Below, piece after piece: positions 7,985-16,570 of a stretch of DNA of 63,163 nucleotides. Below the pieces are notes generated by a model that searched no databases, was not told the DNA's origin, and worked only from the letters and a program-made list of their open reading frames with translations. The stretch comes from Bacteroidaceae bacterium (GTDB lineage Bacteria; Bacteroidota; Bacteroidia; Bacteroidales; Bacteroidaceae), in contig JAGAQY010000038.1 of NCBI GenBank assembly GCA_017622495.1, forward strand, positions 1 to 63,163, in the 5' to 3' direction. Position 1 is the first letter of the stretch. Each line of letters opens with the position of its first letter. The position numbers were made by a program, and so were the translations under genes.

Positions 7985-10084
7985 CTACGAGATTGCCGAC
8001 CAGTTGACATTCGTCTTGCGCAGTCGTTCCAGCTGCTGCCACATCACCGCACTCTCGGGTCGCGAGCCATCGGGGTCCTCATCGGTGATGCGCTCGGCGA
8101 TGCTACGCACATGCCCCAGCAGTTGTCCGTCGCGGGCTATATTGGCAATCTTCAGGTCGAAGGCGATGCCGCTCTGCTGTGTGCCCTCGAGGTCGCCCGG
8201 GCCGCGCAGCTTGAGGTCGGCCTCGGCAATCTCGAATCCGTCGTTGGTGCGCACCATGATCTCGAGGCGTTTCTTGCTCTCCTCCGAGAGCTTCACCGAG
8301 GTCACCAGGATGCAGTACGACTGATCGGCCCCGCGTCCCACGCGGCCACGCAGCTGGTGCAGTTGCGACAGGCCAAATCGCTCGGCATTCTCTATCACCA
8401 TCACCGAGGCGTTGGGCACGTTCACGCCCACCTCTATCACCGTGGTGGCCACCATGATCTGTGTCTCGCGGCGGAGAAACCGCTGCATCTCGGCATCCTT
8501 CTCGGCAGGCTTCATCTTGCCGTGCACCATGCTCACCTGGCAGTGGGGAAAAGCCTCACACACCTGTGTATAGCCCTCCTCGAGGTTCTTGAGGTCAATC
8601 TTCTCGCTCTCCTTGATGAGCGGGTACACCACGTACACCTGCCGGCCCTCGGCAATCTGCCCCGCCATGAACTGGTATAGCTGTGCCTGACGGTTGCCAT
8701 ACTGGTGTATCGTCTGTATGGGCTTGCGCCCGGGCGGCAGTTCGTCGATGATGCTCACGTCGAGGTCGCCATAGAGTGTCATGGCCAGGGTGCGCGGTAT
8801 GGGCGTGGCCGTCATCACCAACACATGCGGCGCATAGGCATTCTTCGACCACAGCTTGGCCCGCTGTGCCACGCCGAAGCGGTGCTGCTCGTCGATGACC
8901 ACAAAGCCCAGTGCCGAGAACTGCACCGTATCCTCGAGCACCGCATGGGTAGCCACCAGCAGGTGTATGTCACCCGTGAGCAGACCCTCGAGCACCTCCT
9001 TGCGCCGCTTGCCTTTCACGCTTCCCGTGAGCAGAGCCACACGTACGGGCAGCCCCTCGAGCATCGACGACAGCGTGGCATAGTGCTGCTCGGCCAGTAT
9101 CTCCGTGGGCGCCATGATGCAGGCCTGGTAGCCGTTGCCGATGGCGATGAGCGATGTCATGAGCGCCACCAGTGTCTTACCGCTGCCCACATCGCCCTGC
9201 AAGAGGCGGTTCATCTGTCGGCCACTGTTCATGTCGTGCCGCATCTCGCGGATGACCCGTTTCTGGGCACCCGTCAGCTCGAAGGGGAGCTTCTTGGCAT
9301 AGAACTCGTTGAACAGTTCGCCCACCTTGGTAAAGCACAGCCCGCGGTACTTGCGGCGGCGGTCCTTGCAGTAGCGCAGTATGCTGAGCTGCACGTAGAA
9401 GAGTTCCTCAAACTTGAGCCTGTACTGTGCCCGGCGCAGCTGCTCGGGCTCCTTGGGGAAGTGTATGGCATGCAGTGCCTCGGGTAGCGGCATCAGGTGA
9501 TGTTCCTGCACGAACGGTGCAGGCAAGGTCTCGGCTATGGGCATGCGCTCGAGCAGGGCAAAGAGGTTGCCCACGATCTTCTGCATGGCATTGCTGTTGA
9601 GCCCGCTGCGCTTCATGCGCTCCGTGGTGTTGTAGTAGGGCTGCAGGCCCATCGAGGAGAGCGACAGCTCCGAGGCCTTGTCGATATCGGGGTGCGCCAC
9701 GTTGATGCGGTCGCCAAACATCGTAGGCTTGCCAAATACGATGTACTCCACCCCCACGGGGTAGCTCTTGGGGATAAACTTGGCACCATTAAACCACACC
9801 AGGTCTATCACCCCCGTGCCGTCAGTGAAGTGCGCCACCAGCCTCATCTTGCGCCCCGTGCCCACGGTCTCGTAGCGCAGTATCTTACCCTTGAGCTGTA
9901 TGTAGGGCATGTTGCCGTCTATCTCGTGGATGTAGTAGAGACGGCTGCGGTCTACATACTTGTAGGGGAAGTTATACAGCAGGTCGTGCATGGAGCCGAT
10001 GCCCAGCTCCTTGGCCAACAGGGCTGCCCGCTGTGGGCCCACACCCTGCAAGTACTGTATGTCGCGCGTCGTGAGGTCGTACAT
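7985..10084 (-). CDS. recG: ATP-dependent DNA helicase RecG
   Basis: 699 aa from the preferred start (MYDLTTRDIQYLQGVGP). RecG remodels stalled forks and branch-migrates Holliday junctions. Visible: N-terminal wedge/OB region (about 60-170), helicase motif I GDVGSGKT, TAPTE-like MAPTEILAEQHY, motif II DEQHRFG, motif III TATPIPRT, and motif VI QLRGRVGRG. The open frame could begin at 10126 or 10093, but the promoter -7 element occupies 10096-10103; those starts lie upstream of or at the expected transcript start, so 10084 is chosen. The leader would be only a few nt. Confidence 0.96.
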   Translation of the reverse strand: MYDLTTRDIQYLQGVGPQRAALLAKELGIGSMHDLLYNFPYKYVDRSRLYYIHEIDGNMPYIQLKGKILRYETVGTGRKMRLVAHFTDGTGVIDLVWFNGAKFIPKSYPVGVEYIVFGKPTMFGDRINVAHPDIDKASELSLSSMGLQPYYNTTERMKRSGLNSNAMQKIVGNLFALLERMPIAETLPAPFVQEHHLMPLPEALHAIHFPKEPEQLRRAQYRLKFEELFYVQLSILRYCKDRRRKYRGLCFTKVGELFNEFYAKKLPFELTGAQKRVIREMRHDMNSGRQMNRLLQGDVGSGKTLVALMTSLIAIGNGYQACIMAPTEILAEQHYATLSSMLEGLPVRVALLTGSVKGKRRKEVLEGLLTGDIHLLVATHAVLEDTVQFSALGFVVIDEQHRFGVAQRAKLWSKNAYAPHVLVMTATPIPRTLAMTLYGDLDVSIIDELPPGRKPIQTIHQYGNRQAQLYQFMAGQIAEGRQVYVVYPLIKESEKIDLKNLEEGYTQVCEAFPHCQVSMVHGKMKPAEKDAEMQRFLRRETQIMVATTVIEVGVNVPNASVMVIENAERFGLSQLHQLRGRVGRGADQSYCILVTSVKLSEESKKRLEIMVRTNDGFEIAEADLKLRGPGDLEGTQQSGIAFDLKIANIARDGQLLGHVRSIAERITDEDPDGSRPESAVMWQQLERLRKTNVNWSAIS

Positions 10085-10095
10085 TGGTTGCATTG

Positions 10096-10262
10096 CAAAA
10101 TTAGTGCAAGGCGAGCGAAAATGCAAGTTTACTTAATTATATTTTCTTCCTTGTCACTCGGCAGAGATCAAGCAAGCTCATCTCTGCTCTCGTTCCTGCG
10201 TCAGTTGCAATTTTCCGAACCGCCGCCTAATTTCTGTGCTTGCGAAGCAAGGATTAAAAATA
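10096..10262 (-). repeat. Promoter-bearing dispersed repeat, recG copy
   Basis: About 165 bp; minus-strand promoter CTTG (10124-10127), N20, TAATTTTG (10096-10103). The whole element aligns well, in inverted orientation, with 45116-45269 before dnaE: shared blocks include TATTTTCTTCCTTGTCACTC and CTCGTTCCTGCGTCAGTTGC. The two ends are imperfect inverted repeats (AAATTAG-type). Confidence 0.78.
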
Positions 10263-10362
10263 GTCATAAATGTTGACTTTGCCGACACGCGGCGGCAGAC
10301 TTCTTTCGGAGAAGTGGGGACGGACGTAGCTCCTGCAACATCTCGGATTAGGAAATCCGGGG

Positions 10363-10554
10363 TGACGTTGACGTTGACAACACATGCGCTCCCATATGGG
10401 CTGGCTGGGTAGCAAAACTTATTGTTATGAAAAAAATCTTATTTATTATTAGATATACAAGTATATATAATAAATAAATAAGCCCTATATTTATAGTGCG
10501 CGACAGCAAAAGAAAGCGTTGACAACACCGCATCCCTTGTCAACGTCAACGTCA
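10363..10554. repeat. GTTGAC hexamer inverted repeat
   Basis: Arms 10363-10380 and 10537-10554 are perfect 18-bp inverted copies built of GTTGAC/ACGTTG hexamers, flanking an AT-rich 156-bp core. A second copy of GTTGACAACAC at 10519-10529 makes a nested hairpin with 10537-10543. Confidence 0.6.
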
Positions 10555-10751
10555 ACACCTATTTTGGGCAACGCCTATTGCCGACATCGAGCACTGACGC
10601 TGCACCGCGGGCCATTTTCCACGCCTATGAGCGCCGCGCCCCGCACCTATGAGCGCCCACCGCGCACCTGCGAAAATAATTTAACCGAAAGGAAACACAA
10701 AAACTTACAACTACGCAGTGCAGCGAGAGCAATATATGCTTGCATACTATT

Positions 10752-10790
10752 GCCGCCGACGCGAAATGAGCGCTGCCACTCATGCTCATG
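10752..10790. repeat. GCCGACGCG palindromic repeat, copy 1
   Basis: The stretch from 10752 (GCCGCCGACGCGAAATGAGC) recurs in inverted orientation at 33538-33573 and, diverged, inside the activase gene at 53149-53180. The core can form CCGACGC/GCGTCGG hairpins in the better copies. Confidence 0.5.
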
Positions 10791-10954
10791 TAGCATGGGT
10801 GAGACACTCCTTTATTATTGAGAATGAAATAGAATCTGTGGCCATCCGCAAAATCCGCATCTGTGTGCCAAGAAACGTGGAACAGGGATCGGTTAGCGGA
10901 GACGAAAAAGAAAAAAGCATCGACAATCATCAGATTATCAATGCTTCTTCTCAG

Positions 10955-11029
10955 TCGGGGTGACTGGATTCGAACCAGCGACCACACGCCCCCCAGACGC
11001 GTACTCTAACCGGGCTGAGCTACACCCCG
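10955..11029 (-). tRNA. tRNA-Pro (anticodon GGG)
   Basis: Cloverleaf on the minus strand: acceptor CGGGGTG/CACCCCG, an enlarged D-loop, anticodon loop CTGGGGG (anticodon GGG), T-loop TTCGAAT, discriminator A at 10955. 75 nt, CCA not encoded. Confidence 0.95.
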
Positions 11030-11045
11030 CTGCTCAATTGCGGTG

Positions 11046-11053
11046 CAAAAGTA
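11046..11053 (-). promoter_or_regulatory. -7 promoter element (TACTTTTG) for tRNA-Pro(GGG)
   Basis: The minus strand reads TACTTTTG 16 nt before the tRNA, with the same flanking GCACCGCAAT as the tRNA-Pro(CGG) promoter. Confidence 0.65.
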
Positions 11054-11116
11054 GGACTTTTTATTTACCTACGCAACTTTTTGCGGTTTTTTTTCGCGTT
11101 TTGAGCATAAATTTGC

Positions 11117-11124
11117 TAATTTTG
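11117..11124 (+). promoter_or_regulatory. -7 promoter element (TAATTTTG) for aroA
   Basis: TAATTTTG lies 23 nt before the aroA start codon. The -33 part is weak. Confidence 0.55.
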
Positions 11125-11147
11125 TCGGAAATAGTAGAGCATAACCG

Positions 11148-12395
11148 ATGCAAATAGCTTTGAATCTCCCTCAAAAGATAATGGCAGACATCACCCTGCC
11201 CACATCGAAAAGCATCAGCAACCGCGCCCTGATGATACAGGCCTTGTGCCCGGAGCAGCGGTACGCGATAGAGCACCTGGCCGTGTGTGACGATACCGAC
11301 CACATGCTGCAGGGCATCGCGGCCAAGCGGGCAGGAGCACCGTTCATCGACATAGGCGCCACGGGCACTGCCATGCGATTCCTCACGGCCTACCTGGCCA
11401 TCGCACCGGGAGAGACGGTGCTGACGGGCAGCGAGCGCATGCAGCAGCGACCCATAGGCGTACTGGTGGAGGCGCTCCGCACACTGGGGGCCCACATCGG
11501 CTATACCCGCCACGAGGGCTACCCGCCCCTACGCATCGGCGGCAGGGAGCTGTGCGGCGGAGAGGTGGAGATAGAGGCGGGCATCAGCTCGCAATACATA
11601 TCGGCACTGCTGATGATAGGCCCTTGCCTGACCGAGGGGCTGACGCTGCACCTCAGAGGAGACATCGCCTCGCGCACCTATATAGAGCTGACACTGGACC
11701 TCATGCGCCACTATGGTGCACGGGCCGAGTGGACCGACGGACAGACGATATGCATTGCCCCGGGGGGCTATGAGGACCGCCCCCTCACGGTGGAGGGCGA
11801 CTGGAGCGGGGCATCGTACTGGTATGAGCTGGCCGCGATAGCGGCTCACTGCGGACACGACGTGGAGATACTGCTGCATGGGCTCACCGCCAACAGCCGC
11901 CAGGGCGACCGCGTGGTGGCAGAGCTATTCGAACCGCTGGGGGTGACGACGGAGTTTACCGCAGAGGGGGCAAGGTTGGTCCATTCAGAATTGAGAATTG
12001 AGAATTCAGAATTAAAGATGGACTTCACCCACTGCCCCGACATAGCGCAGACGCTGGCCGTGACCTGCGGCATGCTGGGCGTGCCCTTCACGCTGGAGGG
12101 CATACACAGCCTGCGCATCAAGGAGACCGACCGCGTGGCGGCACTCATAGCCGAACTACGCAAGCTGGGCTATGTGCTACGCGCCGAGGGCGCCACACGC
12201 CTGGTATGGGACGGCAAGCGCACCGAGCCGACGCCACACCCCACGATAGCGACCTATGACGACCACCGCATGGCCATGGCCTTTGCCCCGGCCGCACTGT
12301 GCCACGAGGGACTATCGATAGAGCATCCCGAGGTGGTATCCAAGTCTTATCCTGGATTTTGGAAGGACTTGGAGCAATTGACAAATGACAATTGA
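11148..12395 (+). CDS. aroA: 3-phosphoshikimate 1-carboxyvinyltransferase (EPSP synthase)
   Basis: 415 aa enzyme of the shikimate pathway that joins shikimate 3-phosphate and PEP. Visible: LPTSKSISNRALMIQAL near residues 17-33 (substrate-binding S-K-S-x-S-N-R), IGATGTAMRFLTA (equivalent of the GNAGT motif), GDWSGASYWYELA, and the C-terminal IKETDRVAALIAELRKLG and YDDHRMAMAFA. Two 7-mer arrays touch the gene: one encodes residues about 279-290 (HSELRIENSELK) in a surface-loop position, the other encodes the last codons (EQLTNDN) and supplies the stop codon. The core motifs are intact, so it is probably functional. Confidence 0.97.
   Translation: MQIALNLPQKIMADITLPTSKSISNRALMIQALCPEQRYAIEHLAVCDDTDHMLQGIAAKRAGAPFIDIGATGTAMRFLTAYLAIAPGETVLTGSERMQQRPIGVLVEALRTLGAHIGYTRHEGYPPLRIGGRELCGGEVEIEAGISSQYISALLMIGPCLTEGLTLHLRGDIASRTYIELTLDLMRHYGARAEWTDGQTICIAPGGYEDRPLTVEGDWSGASYWYELAAIAAHCGHDVEILLHGLTANSRQGDRVVAELFEPLGVTTEFTAEGARLVHSELRIENSELKMDFTHCPDIAQTLAVTCGMLGVPFTLEGIHSLRIKETDRVAALIAELRKLGYVLRAEGATRLVWDGKRTEPTPHPTIATYDDHRMAMAFAPAALCHEGLSIEHPEVVSKSYPGFWKDLEQLTNDN
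11984..12013 (+). repeat. In-frame 7-mer array in aroA (TTCAGAA/TTGAGAA)
   Basis: Four consecutive 7-nt units (TTCAGAA, TTGAGAA, TTGAGAA, TTCAGAA) plus TT. They are read in the aroA frame as SELRIENSEL, without a stop, just before the conserved DFTHCPD segment. Confidence 0.8.
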
Positions 12396-12423
12396 CAATT
12401 CACAATTAATAATTCAGAATTCA
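12375..12423. repeat. 7-mer array spanning the aroA stop codon (CAATTGA family)
   Basis: Seven units: CAATTGA, CAAATGA, CAATTGA, CAATTCA, CAATTAA, TAATTCA, GAATTCA. The third unit provides the aroA TGA stop (12393-12395). The array ends 4 nt before the start codon at 12428, so it fills the whole gap between the two genes. Confidence 0.85.
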
Positions 12424-12427
12424 AATC

Positions 12428-12889
12428 ATGAACATAGCAATATACAGCGCAATATTCCTGGCAGCACTTGTGGGGCTGTCACTGATAGGGCAACTGATAA
12501 GACGAAAGAATGGTGACACTCCACTCCCCTCTTCCCCAAAAGCCGAAGAGCCCGTAAGCATAGCATCGCCCGAGTCCGAAGCAGCCGCCGATGATGATGA
12601 CGACGAGTGCTGCGGTGAGCACGAGGTGTGTGAGAAGGGTAAGATAAAGCGTGCCCTGCGCACCGATATAGAGTATTTCGACGATGAGGAGCTGGATGTG
12701 TATCGCGGCACGGCATCGGACGAGTATAGTGATGACGCCGTGGAGGAGTTTCGCGAGGTGCTCTACACCATGGACCCGAAGGAGATTGACGACTGGCTCA
12801 AGAGCCTGGAACTGCGCGAGGTGGCGCTGCCCGATGCGCTGAAGGACGAGGTGTTCATGCTGCTCGAGACGGGTAGCGGGCTCAGATAG
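12428..12889 (+). CDS. Small membrane-anchored acidic protein, Bacteroidales-conserved
   Basis: 153 aa. One N-terminal membrane helix (residues about 4-22), then an RRK stop-transfer, a Pro/Ser/acidic linker with DDDDD, a cysteine cluster ECCGEHEVCEKG (about 58-69) that could bind metal, and a C-terminal soluble part (EYFDDEELDVYRG, FREVLYTMDPKEIDDWLKSLELR). I recognise the CCG-HEVCEK plus VLYT-WL-SL-LR pattern as a conserved Bacteroidales family often found after aroA, but know no function. Translation probably begins inside aroA-linked mRNA; the 7-mer array lies immediately upstream of its ATG. Confidence 0.75.
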   Translation: MNIAIYSAIFLAALVGLSLIGQLIRRKNGDTPLPSSPKAEEPVSIASPESEAAADDDDDECCGEHEVCEKGKIKRALRTDIEYFDDEELDVYRGTASDEYSDDAVEEFREVLYTMDPKEIDDWLKSLELREVALPDALKDEVFMLLETGSGLR

Positions 12890-12920
12890 TCCCACCCCCT
12901 ACCCCGCTCACCAGGGCAGG

Positions 12921-13778
12921 TCAATCGATATCTTTCAGCATAGCCACGCTATGCTTCAACCCCGAGGCTACCACCTTGGGCAGTTCCTTGCGGGCATTAC
13001 GGCGTATCTCGCGCTTGACGGCTTTGCTGTGTTCCCTAAACTCCCGGGCTCCCTCTTCAAGGTATTTCATGGTGCTCTTGCCCACCTTGAGGGTGATGAA
13101 GGCGTTGGCCGCACCATTGGCCCCCGACTTGAGTATAGAGCCGGCGAGCTTCATGCCGGTGACCCCGATGAGACTCCCCAGGTCGATATCGTCCATCAGT
13201 TCGTCCACAGAGCCTATGATGATGGATGAGGAGATGACGGAGACGTAGAGCTTGAACAGCTGGAGGTAGGAGGGGCGGTAGCCCTGCTGGCGTATGAGCT
13301 TGCCTATCATGCGCACGTTCATGCTCAGGGTGGAGATCATGTCGACCGACTTGTTTTGCGACACGGCGGTGACGACAAACACCGTCTCGGCCGTAGAGCG
13401 TATGAGGTCGTCGGCCTGGTGGCGCCGCTCGTCGAGGATGGCCTTGACTACATCGCTACGGTCATTGGCCTGGGCGATATGGGCGCGTTGCTCCTTGCTC
13501 AGGCGTAGCTGGGCGATGTACTTGTCGAGTTCCTCGCTACTGAGGGCATGGATATTGTCGACCCTGCTGCCCTTGTACTCGGGGGTGAAGATGATGCGCA
13601 GGGTGGGCACAACGATGAGGAACAGCACCATGAGGCCGATGACCACATAGAACATATACCCCAGCCAGGGGTGCACACTGGCGAGACGGTCGCCCAGGGT
13701 GATGATGTCGCTCAAGATACAGGTAAAGGCCAGCAGGCCCAGCCCGACCACCCAGAGGATAAAGCTTTTACGATTCAT
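12921..13778 (-). CDS. DUF697-like membrane protein
   Basis: 285 aa from the preferred start MNRKSFILWVVG at 13778; the longer frame to 13814 would start within the terminator of the upstream gene. Two N-terminal membrane helices (about 6-25 and 40-62), a Lys/Arg/Glu-rich helical middle with DRSDVVKAILDERR, and a C-terminal part (VFVVTAVSQNKSVDMISTLS, IIGSVDELMDDIDLGSLIG, GSILKSGANGAANAFITLKVG) that resembles DUF697/YcjF domains: amphipathic helices and Gly/Ala-rich segments. Function unknown; no GTPase partner is adjacent. It converges on the aroA operon. Confidence 0.6.
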   Translation of the reverse strand: MNRKSFILWVVGLGLLAFTCILSDIITLGDRLASVHPWLGYMFYVVIGLMVLFLIVVPTLRIIFTPEYKGSRVDNIHALSSEELDKYIAQLRLSKEQRAHIAQANDRSDVVKAILDERRHQADDLIRSTAETVFVVTAVSQNKSVDMISTLSMNVRMIGKLIRQQGYRPSYLQLFKLYVSVISSSIIIGSVDELMDDIDLGSLIGVTGMKLAGSILKSGANGAANAFITLKVGKSTMKYLEEGAREFREHSKAVKREIRRNARKELPKVVASGLKHSVAMLKDID

Positions 13779-13798
13779 GAGTAACGTATGTATGTTAG

Positions 13799-13826
13799 TA
13801 GCCATAGCCGGCATGCCGGCTATGGC
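13799..13826 (-). terminator. Terminator after the GH51 gene (28-bp palindrome)
   Basis: Perfect palindrome with arms of 14 nt around GGCATGCC, 15 nt downstream of the GH51 stop. It lies between the GH51 gene and the membrane protein gene, both on the minus strand. Confidence 0.75.
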
Positions 13827-13841
13827 TTTGTGTGCATGGGA

Positions 13842-16409
13842 CTACTTCTTCTTGCCCTGCTGCTCCTTGGCGATGCGTATCGTGGTGAAGGAGTAGGCAG
13901 GCATCTCGTAGGTGAACTGCGGCGCTACTTCGATGGTGCTCTCGGTGGGCACGGCGGTGCGGTCGGCAGGCTTGCCGGTGAGCACGGTGCAGGTGGCAGT
14001 GGTGGAGAGGGCATCGCAATCGGTCACCTCTACGGCGGTGGTCACGGCTACGGGCAGCAGGTTGACGAACTTGATGATGAGGTCGCCGGTGGCCGAGTCG
14101 TAGACGGTGGAGGTGGAGATGCGCTTGCGCACATCGTCGCGGCGGCTCTCTACCCTGAGCTTACCGGTGATGTACTGGTCGCCGCTGTTGTTGCCGAATA
14201 TCTTCTGGGTGTAGTAGCCGGGAGTGAGGTCGATGCGCGATGAGTTGAAGTAGATCATGTCGGGGTTCCAGTTGGTGTGGCCGTGGCGTGCCAGCAGCGG
14301 AGCATACGAGGTCATGCGCACGATGTCGGCATTGCGCTCTACATTGGTGAGGTGCAGGGCCTCGCAGAGGGCTGTCTCGATGTTGTTGTGACGGCCAGCG
14401 ATGTGGCAGGCATACTCGCCGAGGTATACCTCACTGGCATTGCGGTCGTAGTGGTCGTAATAGTCCTGGTTGTGGATATACCATCCGGGGCTCACGTAGT
14501 AGTGCTCGTCAACCATGGGTATCTCCTTCTCCTTGGCCAGCTTCCAGCCCCACTCGTAGTCGGAGCCTTCGTAGAAGGGACCTACGGTGCCGCAGATGAT
14601 GATCTCGGGGTGCTTGGCACGCACGGCATCGTAGATCATGTTGAAGCGCTCGGTGAAGGTGTTGGATATGAGGTCTTCGTTGCCGATACCGATATACTTG
14701 AGGTTGAAGGGCTTGGGGTGCCCGGCCTCAGCACGCACGCGGCCCCACTTGGTAGTCTTGGCATCGCCGTTGGCCCACTCGATGAGGTCGAGGATGTCTT
14801 GGATGAAGGCGTCCATCTCGTCCATGGGCACGCCACCCTGCTGGCCGTGGCCACCGTGTGAGGAGTTTTGGCAAGGCACGGCGGCAGGGATTACGGGCAG
14901 AGGCTCGGCACCTATGTCCTCGCAGAAGAGGAAGTACTCGTAGTAGCCGAGGCCCAGTGTCTGGTGATAGTTCCATATATTGGGCATGTGCTGGCGCTCC
15001 TCGAGCTTACCGATGGAGCGTTTCCAGAGGTACATGTTGTCGAGGCCGTCGCCGTGGGCAGCGCAGCCGCCGGGGAAGCGCACAAACTTGGGCTTCATGT
15101 CGGCAATCACCTGTGCGAGGTCGGCACGGAGGCCATTCTTGCGGTTCTTGAAGGTGTTGCGCGGGAAGAGCGATACCATGTCGATATCCACCGCACCTGT
15201 CGTCTGCGGAGCGATGACAAGGCGTGCCTTGGGGGCATCTTTCGGGGCCTTGAAGGTAGCCTTGAGGATCTTCCACTCGGCAGTGCCCACGGTGATGTCC
15301 TTCGAGGCAAGGGTCTCGCCCTCTTCGCCCACGAGGCTGATGAGGAGCTTGCTGCTCTTGCCCGATGCCTTACGGGCCATCAAGCTAAGGTCATAGAGGT
15401 CGCCTGCCTTGAGGGCGATGCCATCGTAGCCGCCATTCTCCAGTGTAGCACCTATGGCGCTTGTCGAGAGGGTGGCATAGTGGCAGTTGTTGGCGTGGAT
15501 GGGACGCTCGGTGCCTATGGCCACGGTGCTGCCCTCGCCCTTGAGTTCCCATGCGGTGAGGCTATGCCATCCGCCGCGGTCGGCGGCAGAGTACTCGAAG
15601 TCGCGGTTTTGGATGAGCTCGCCATAGAGTCCGCCATCGGCTCCGTAGCTGATATCCTCAAAGAAGATACCGATGAGCTCGTTGCTGATGGCCTTGCGTT
15701 CCTTGCCATGGATGGTGAGGCGGGCGTTTACGGGCTTGAGGTCGGCAAAGCGCACGGGGTCTTGTCCCATGTGCTCGTCGAGCTTCACCTGACGGTTGCG
15801 CAGGTAGTCGTCGCGCTTGATGAGCTTGTCTATCTGCTCCCACTCTACGCGGTGTACCTGACCCTCTACGGGGCGGTCGCCCAGGACGATACCGGTCATC
15901 ACATCTGCAATACGTGCTACCACACCATTGGCGGGAGCAGCCTTGCTCCATGTGCGGCAATCGGGCGAGGTGAGACTATATGCCTTGTTGCCCTGTGTAG
16001 TATAGGTCACCACCCATGCGGTGCCATTGTGTGCTATCATTGGGGCTACACAGCTGCCTCCCTCCACGTAGGGGTAGTCCTGCGGCTTCCAGTTGATGAG
16101 GTCGGGGCTTTCGCAGTAGGCAAACTGTGGATTGTCGGCCTTGGGCGACCATACGCAGCGCCACATGCCCTGGCTATCGCGCATGAGGTGCGGGGTGAAC
16201 ATCTTCTTCTGTGCACCCCAGGTGCCGAAGTCGCTATCCACGAAGGTACGTCCATTACCGATAGATGTCCAGTGGAGGCTGTCAGAACTGTAGGCAAAGG
16301 CAATGCCTCGGCCGTTGACATAAGAGAACAGGTAACCGTAGTCGGGCTTGTTGGCCTGCACACAAAGGGCGCATAGCAGCGCAGTGAGAGTGAGAATGTG
16401 TTTCTTCAT
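13842..16409 (-). CDS. GH51 alpha-L-arabinofuranosidase with N-terminal GH43-like propeller segment
   Basis: 855 aa secreted glycoside hydrolase, signal peptide residues 1-19 (MKKHILTLTALLCALCVQA). Residues about 20-215 resemble part of a GH43-type five-blade propeller (AFAYSSDSLHWT, FGTWGAQKKMFTPHLMRD, FAYCESPDLINWK, CVAPMIAHNGTAWVV). From about 230 a GH51 enzyme follows: ELIGIFFEDISYGADGGLYGELIQNRDFE, a jelly-roll carbohydrate insert, KFVRFPGGCAAHG, the acid/base IGIGNEDL and the nucleophile segment MVDEHYYVSPGWY, then a C-terminal beta domain. It should remove arabinofuranosyl side chains from arabinan or arabinoxylan. No SusC/D pair is in the window. The propeller alone seems too short to be a complete GH43. 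Confidence 0.9.
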   Translation of the reverse strand: MKKHILTLTALLCALCVQANKPDYGYLFSYVNGRGIAFAYSSDSLHWTSIGNGRTFVDSDFGTWGAQKKMFTPHLMRDSQGMWRCVWSPKADNPQFAYCESPDLINWKPQDYPYVEGGSCVAPMIAHNGTAWVVTYTTQGNKAYSLTSPDCRTWSKAAPANGVVARIADVMTGIVLGDRPVEGQVHRVEWEQIDKLIKRDDYLRNRQVKLDEHMGQDPVRFADLKPVNARLTIHGKERKAISNELIGIFFEDISYGADGGLYGELIQNRDFEYSAADRGGWHSLTAWELKGEGSTVAIGTERPIHANNCHYATLSTSAIGATLENGGYDGIALKAGDLYDLSLMARKASGKSSKLLISLVGEEGETLASKDITVGTAEWKILKATFKAPKDAPKARLVIAPQTTGAVDIDMVSLFPRNTFKNRKNGLRADLAQVIADMKPKFVRFPGGCAAHGDGLDNMYLWKRSIGKLEERQHMPNIWNYHQTLGLGYYEYFLFCEDIGAEPLPVIPAAVPCQNSSHGGHGQQGGVPMDEMDAFIQDILDLIEWANGDAKTTKWGRVRAEAGHPKPFNLKYIGIGNEDLISNTFTERFNMIYDAVRAKHPEIIICGTVGPFYEGSDYEWGWKLAKEKEIPMVDEHYYVSPGWYIHNQDYYDHYDRNASEVYLGEYACHIAGRHNNIETALCEALHLTNVERNADIVRMTSYAPLLARHGHTNWNPDMIYFNSSRIDLTPGYYTQKIFGNNSGDQYITGKLRVESRRDDVRKRISTSTVYDSATGDLIIKFVNLLPVAVTTAVEVTDCDALSTTATCTVLTGKPADRTAVPTESTIEVAPQFTYEMPAYSFTTIRIAKEQQGKKK

Positions 16410-16504
16410 CGTTTTTCGAGTCTTTTGTTTTCTGCCTACGAAGATAGTACTTTTTTATGTATTAACGGCCGCTCTTGATGATATTATTTACAGAAAAACA
16501 AAAA

Positions 16505-16532
16505 AGCAGGAATTCCGATCGGAACTCCTGCT
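16505..16532 (-). terminator. Intrinsic terminator of ilvC
   Basis: Stem AGCAGGAATTCCG/CGGAACTCCTGCT (one mismatch, AT loop). In the minus direction it runs into CTTTTTTGTTTTTC, 38 nt after the ilvC stop. Confidence 0.85.
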
Positions 16533-16570
16533 TCTTATCATGTGCTTGGCAATGCCTGCTACATCTCCTA

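Larger units (their letters stand above)
10263..10954. other. Gene-poor intergenic region, 690 bp
   Basis: No convincing gene. It holds short hairpins (10290-10306, ACTTCT/AGAAGT; 10343-10359, CGGATT/AATCCG), the GTTGAC inverted repeat at 10363-10554, an AT-rich block (10415-10495), two TATGAGCGC copies near 10626 and 10648, and a copy of the GCCGACGCG repeat at 10752. Small open frames here show no family resemblance or initiation signals. Confidence 0.5.

Noticed and set aside
7985..10126. Longer recG start at 10126 (or 10093)
   Set aside because: The -7 promoter element at 10096-10103 would lie inside or abut the coding region; the MYDLTT start at 10084 fits RecG homologues.
10348..10533. 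61-aa minus-strand hydrophobic open frame
   Set aside because: Lies within the GTTGAC inverted repeat and its AT-rich core; hydrophobicity follows from AT-rich codons, and no promoter element or homologous family is seen.
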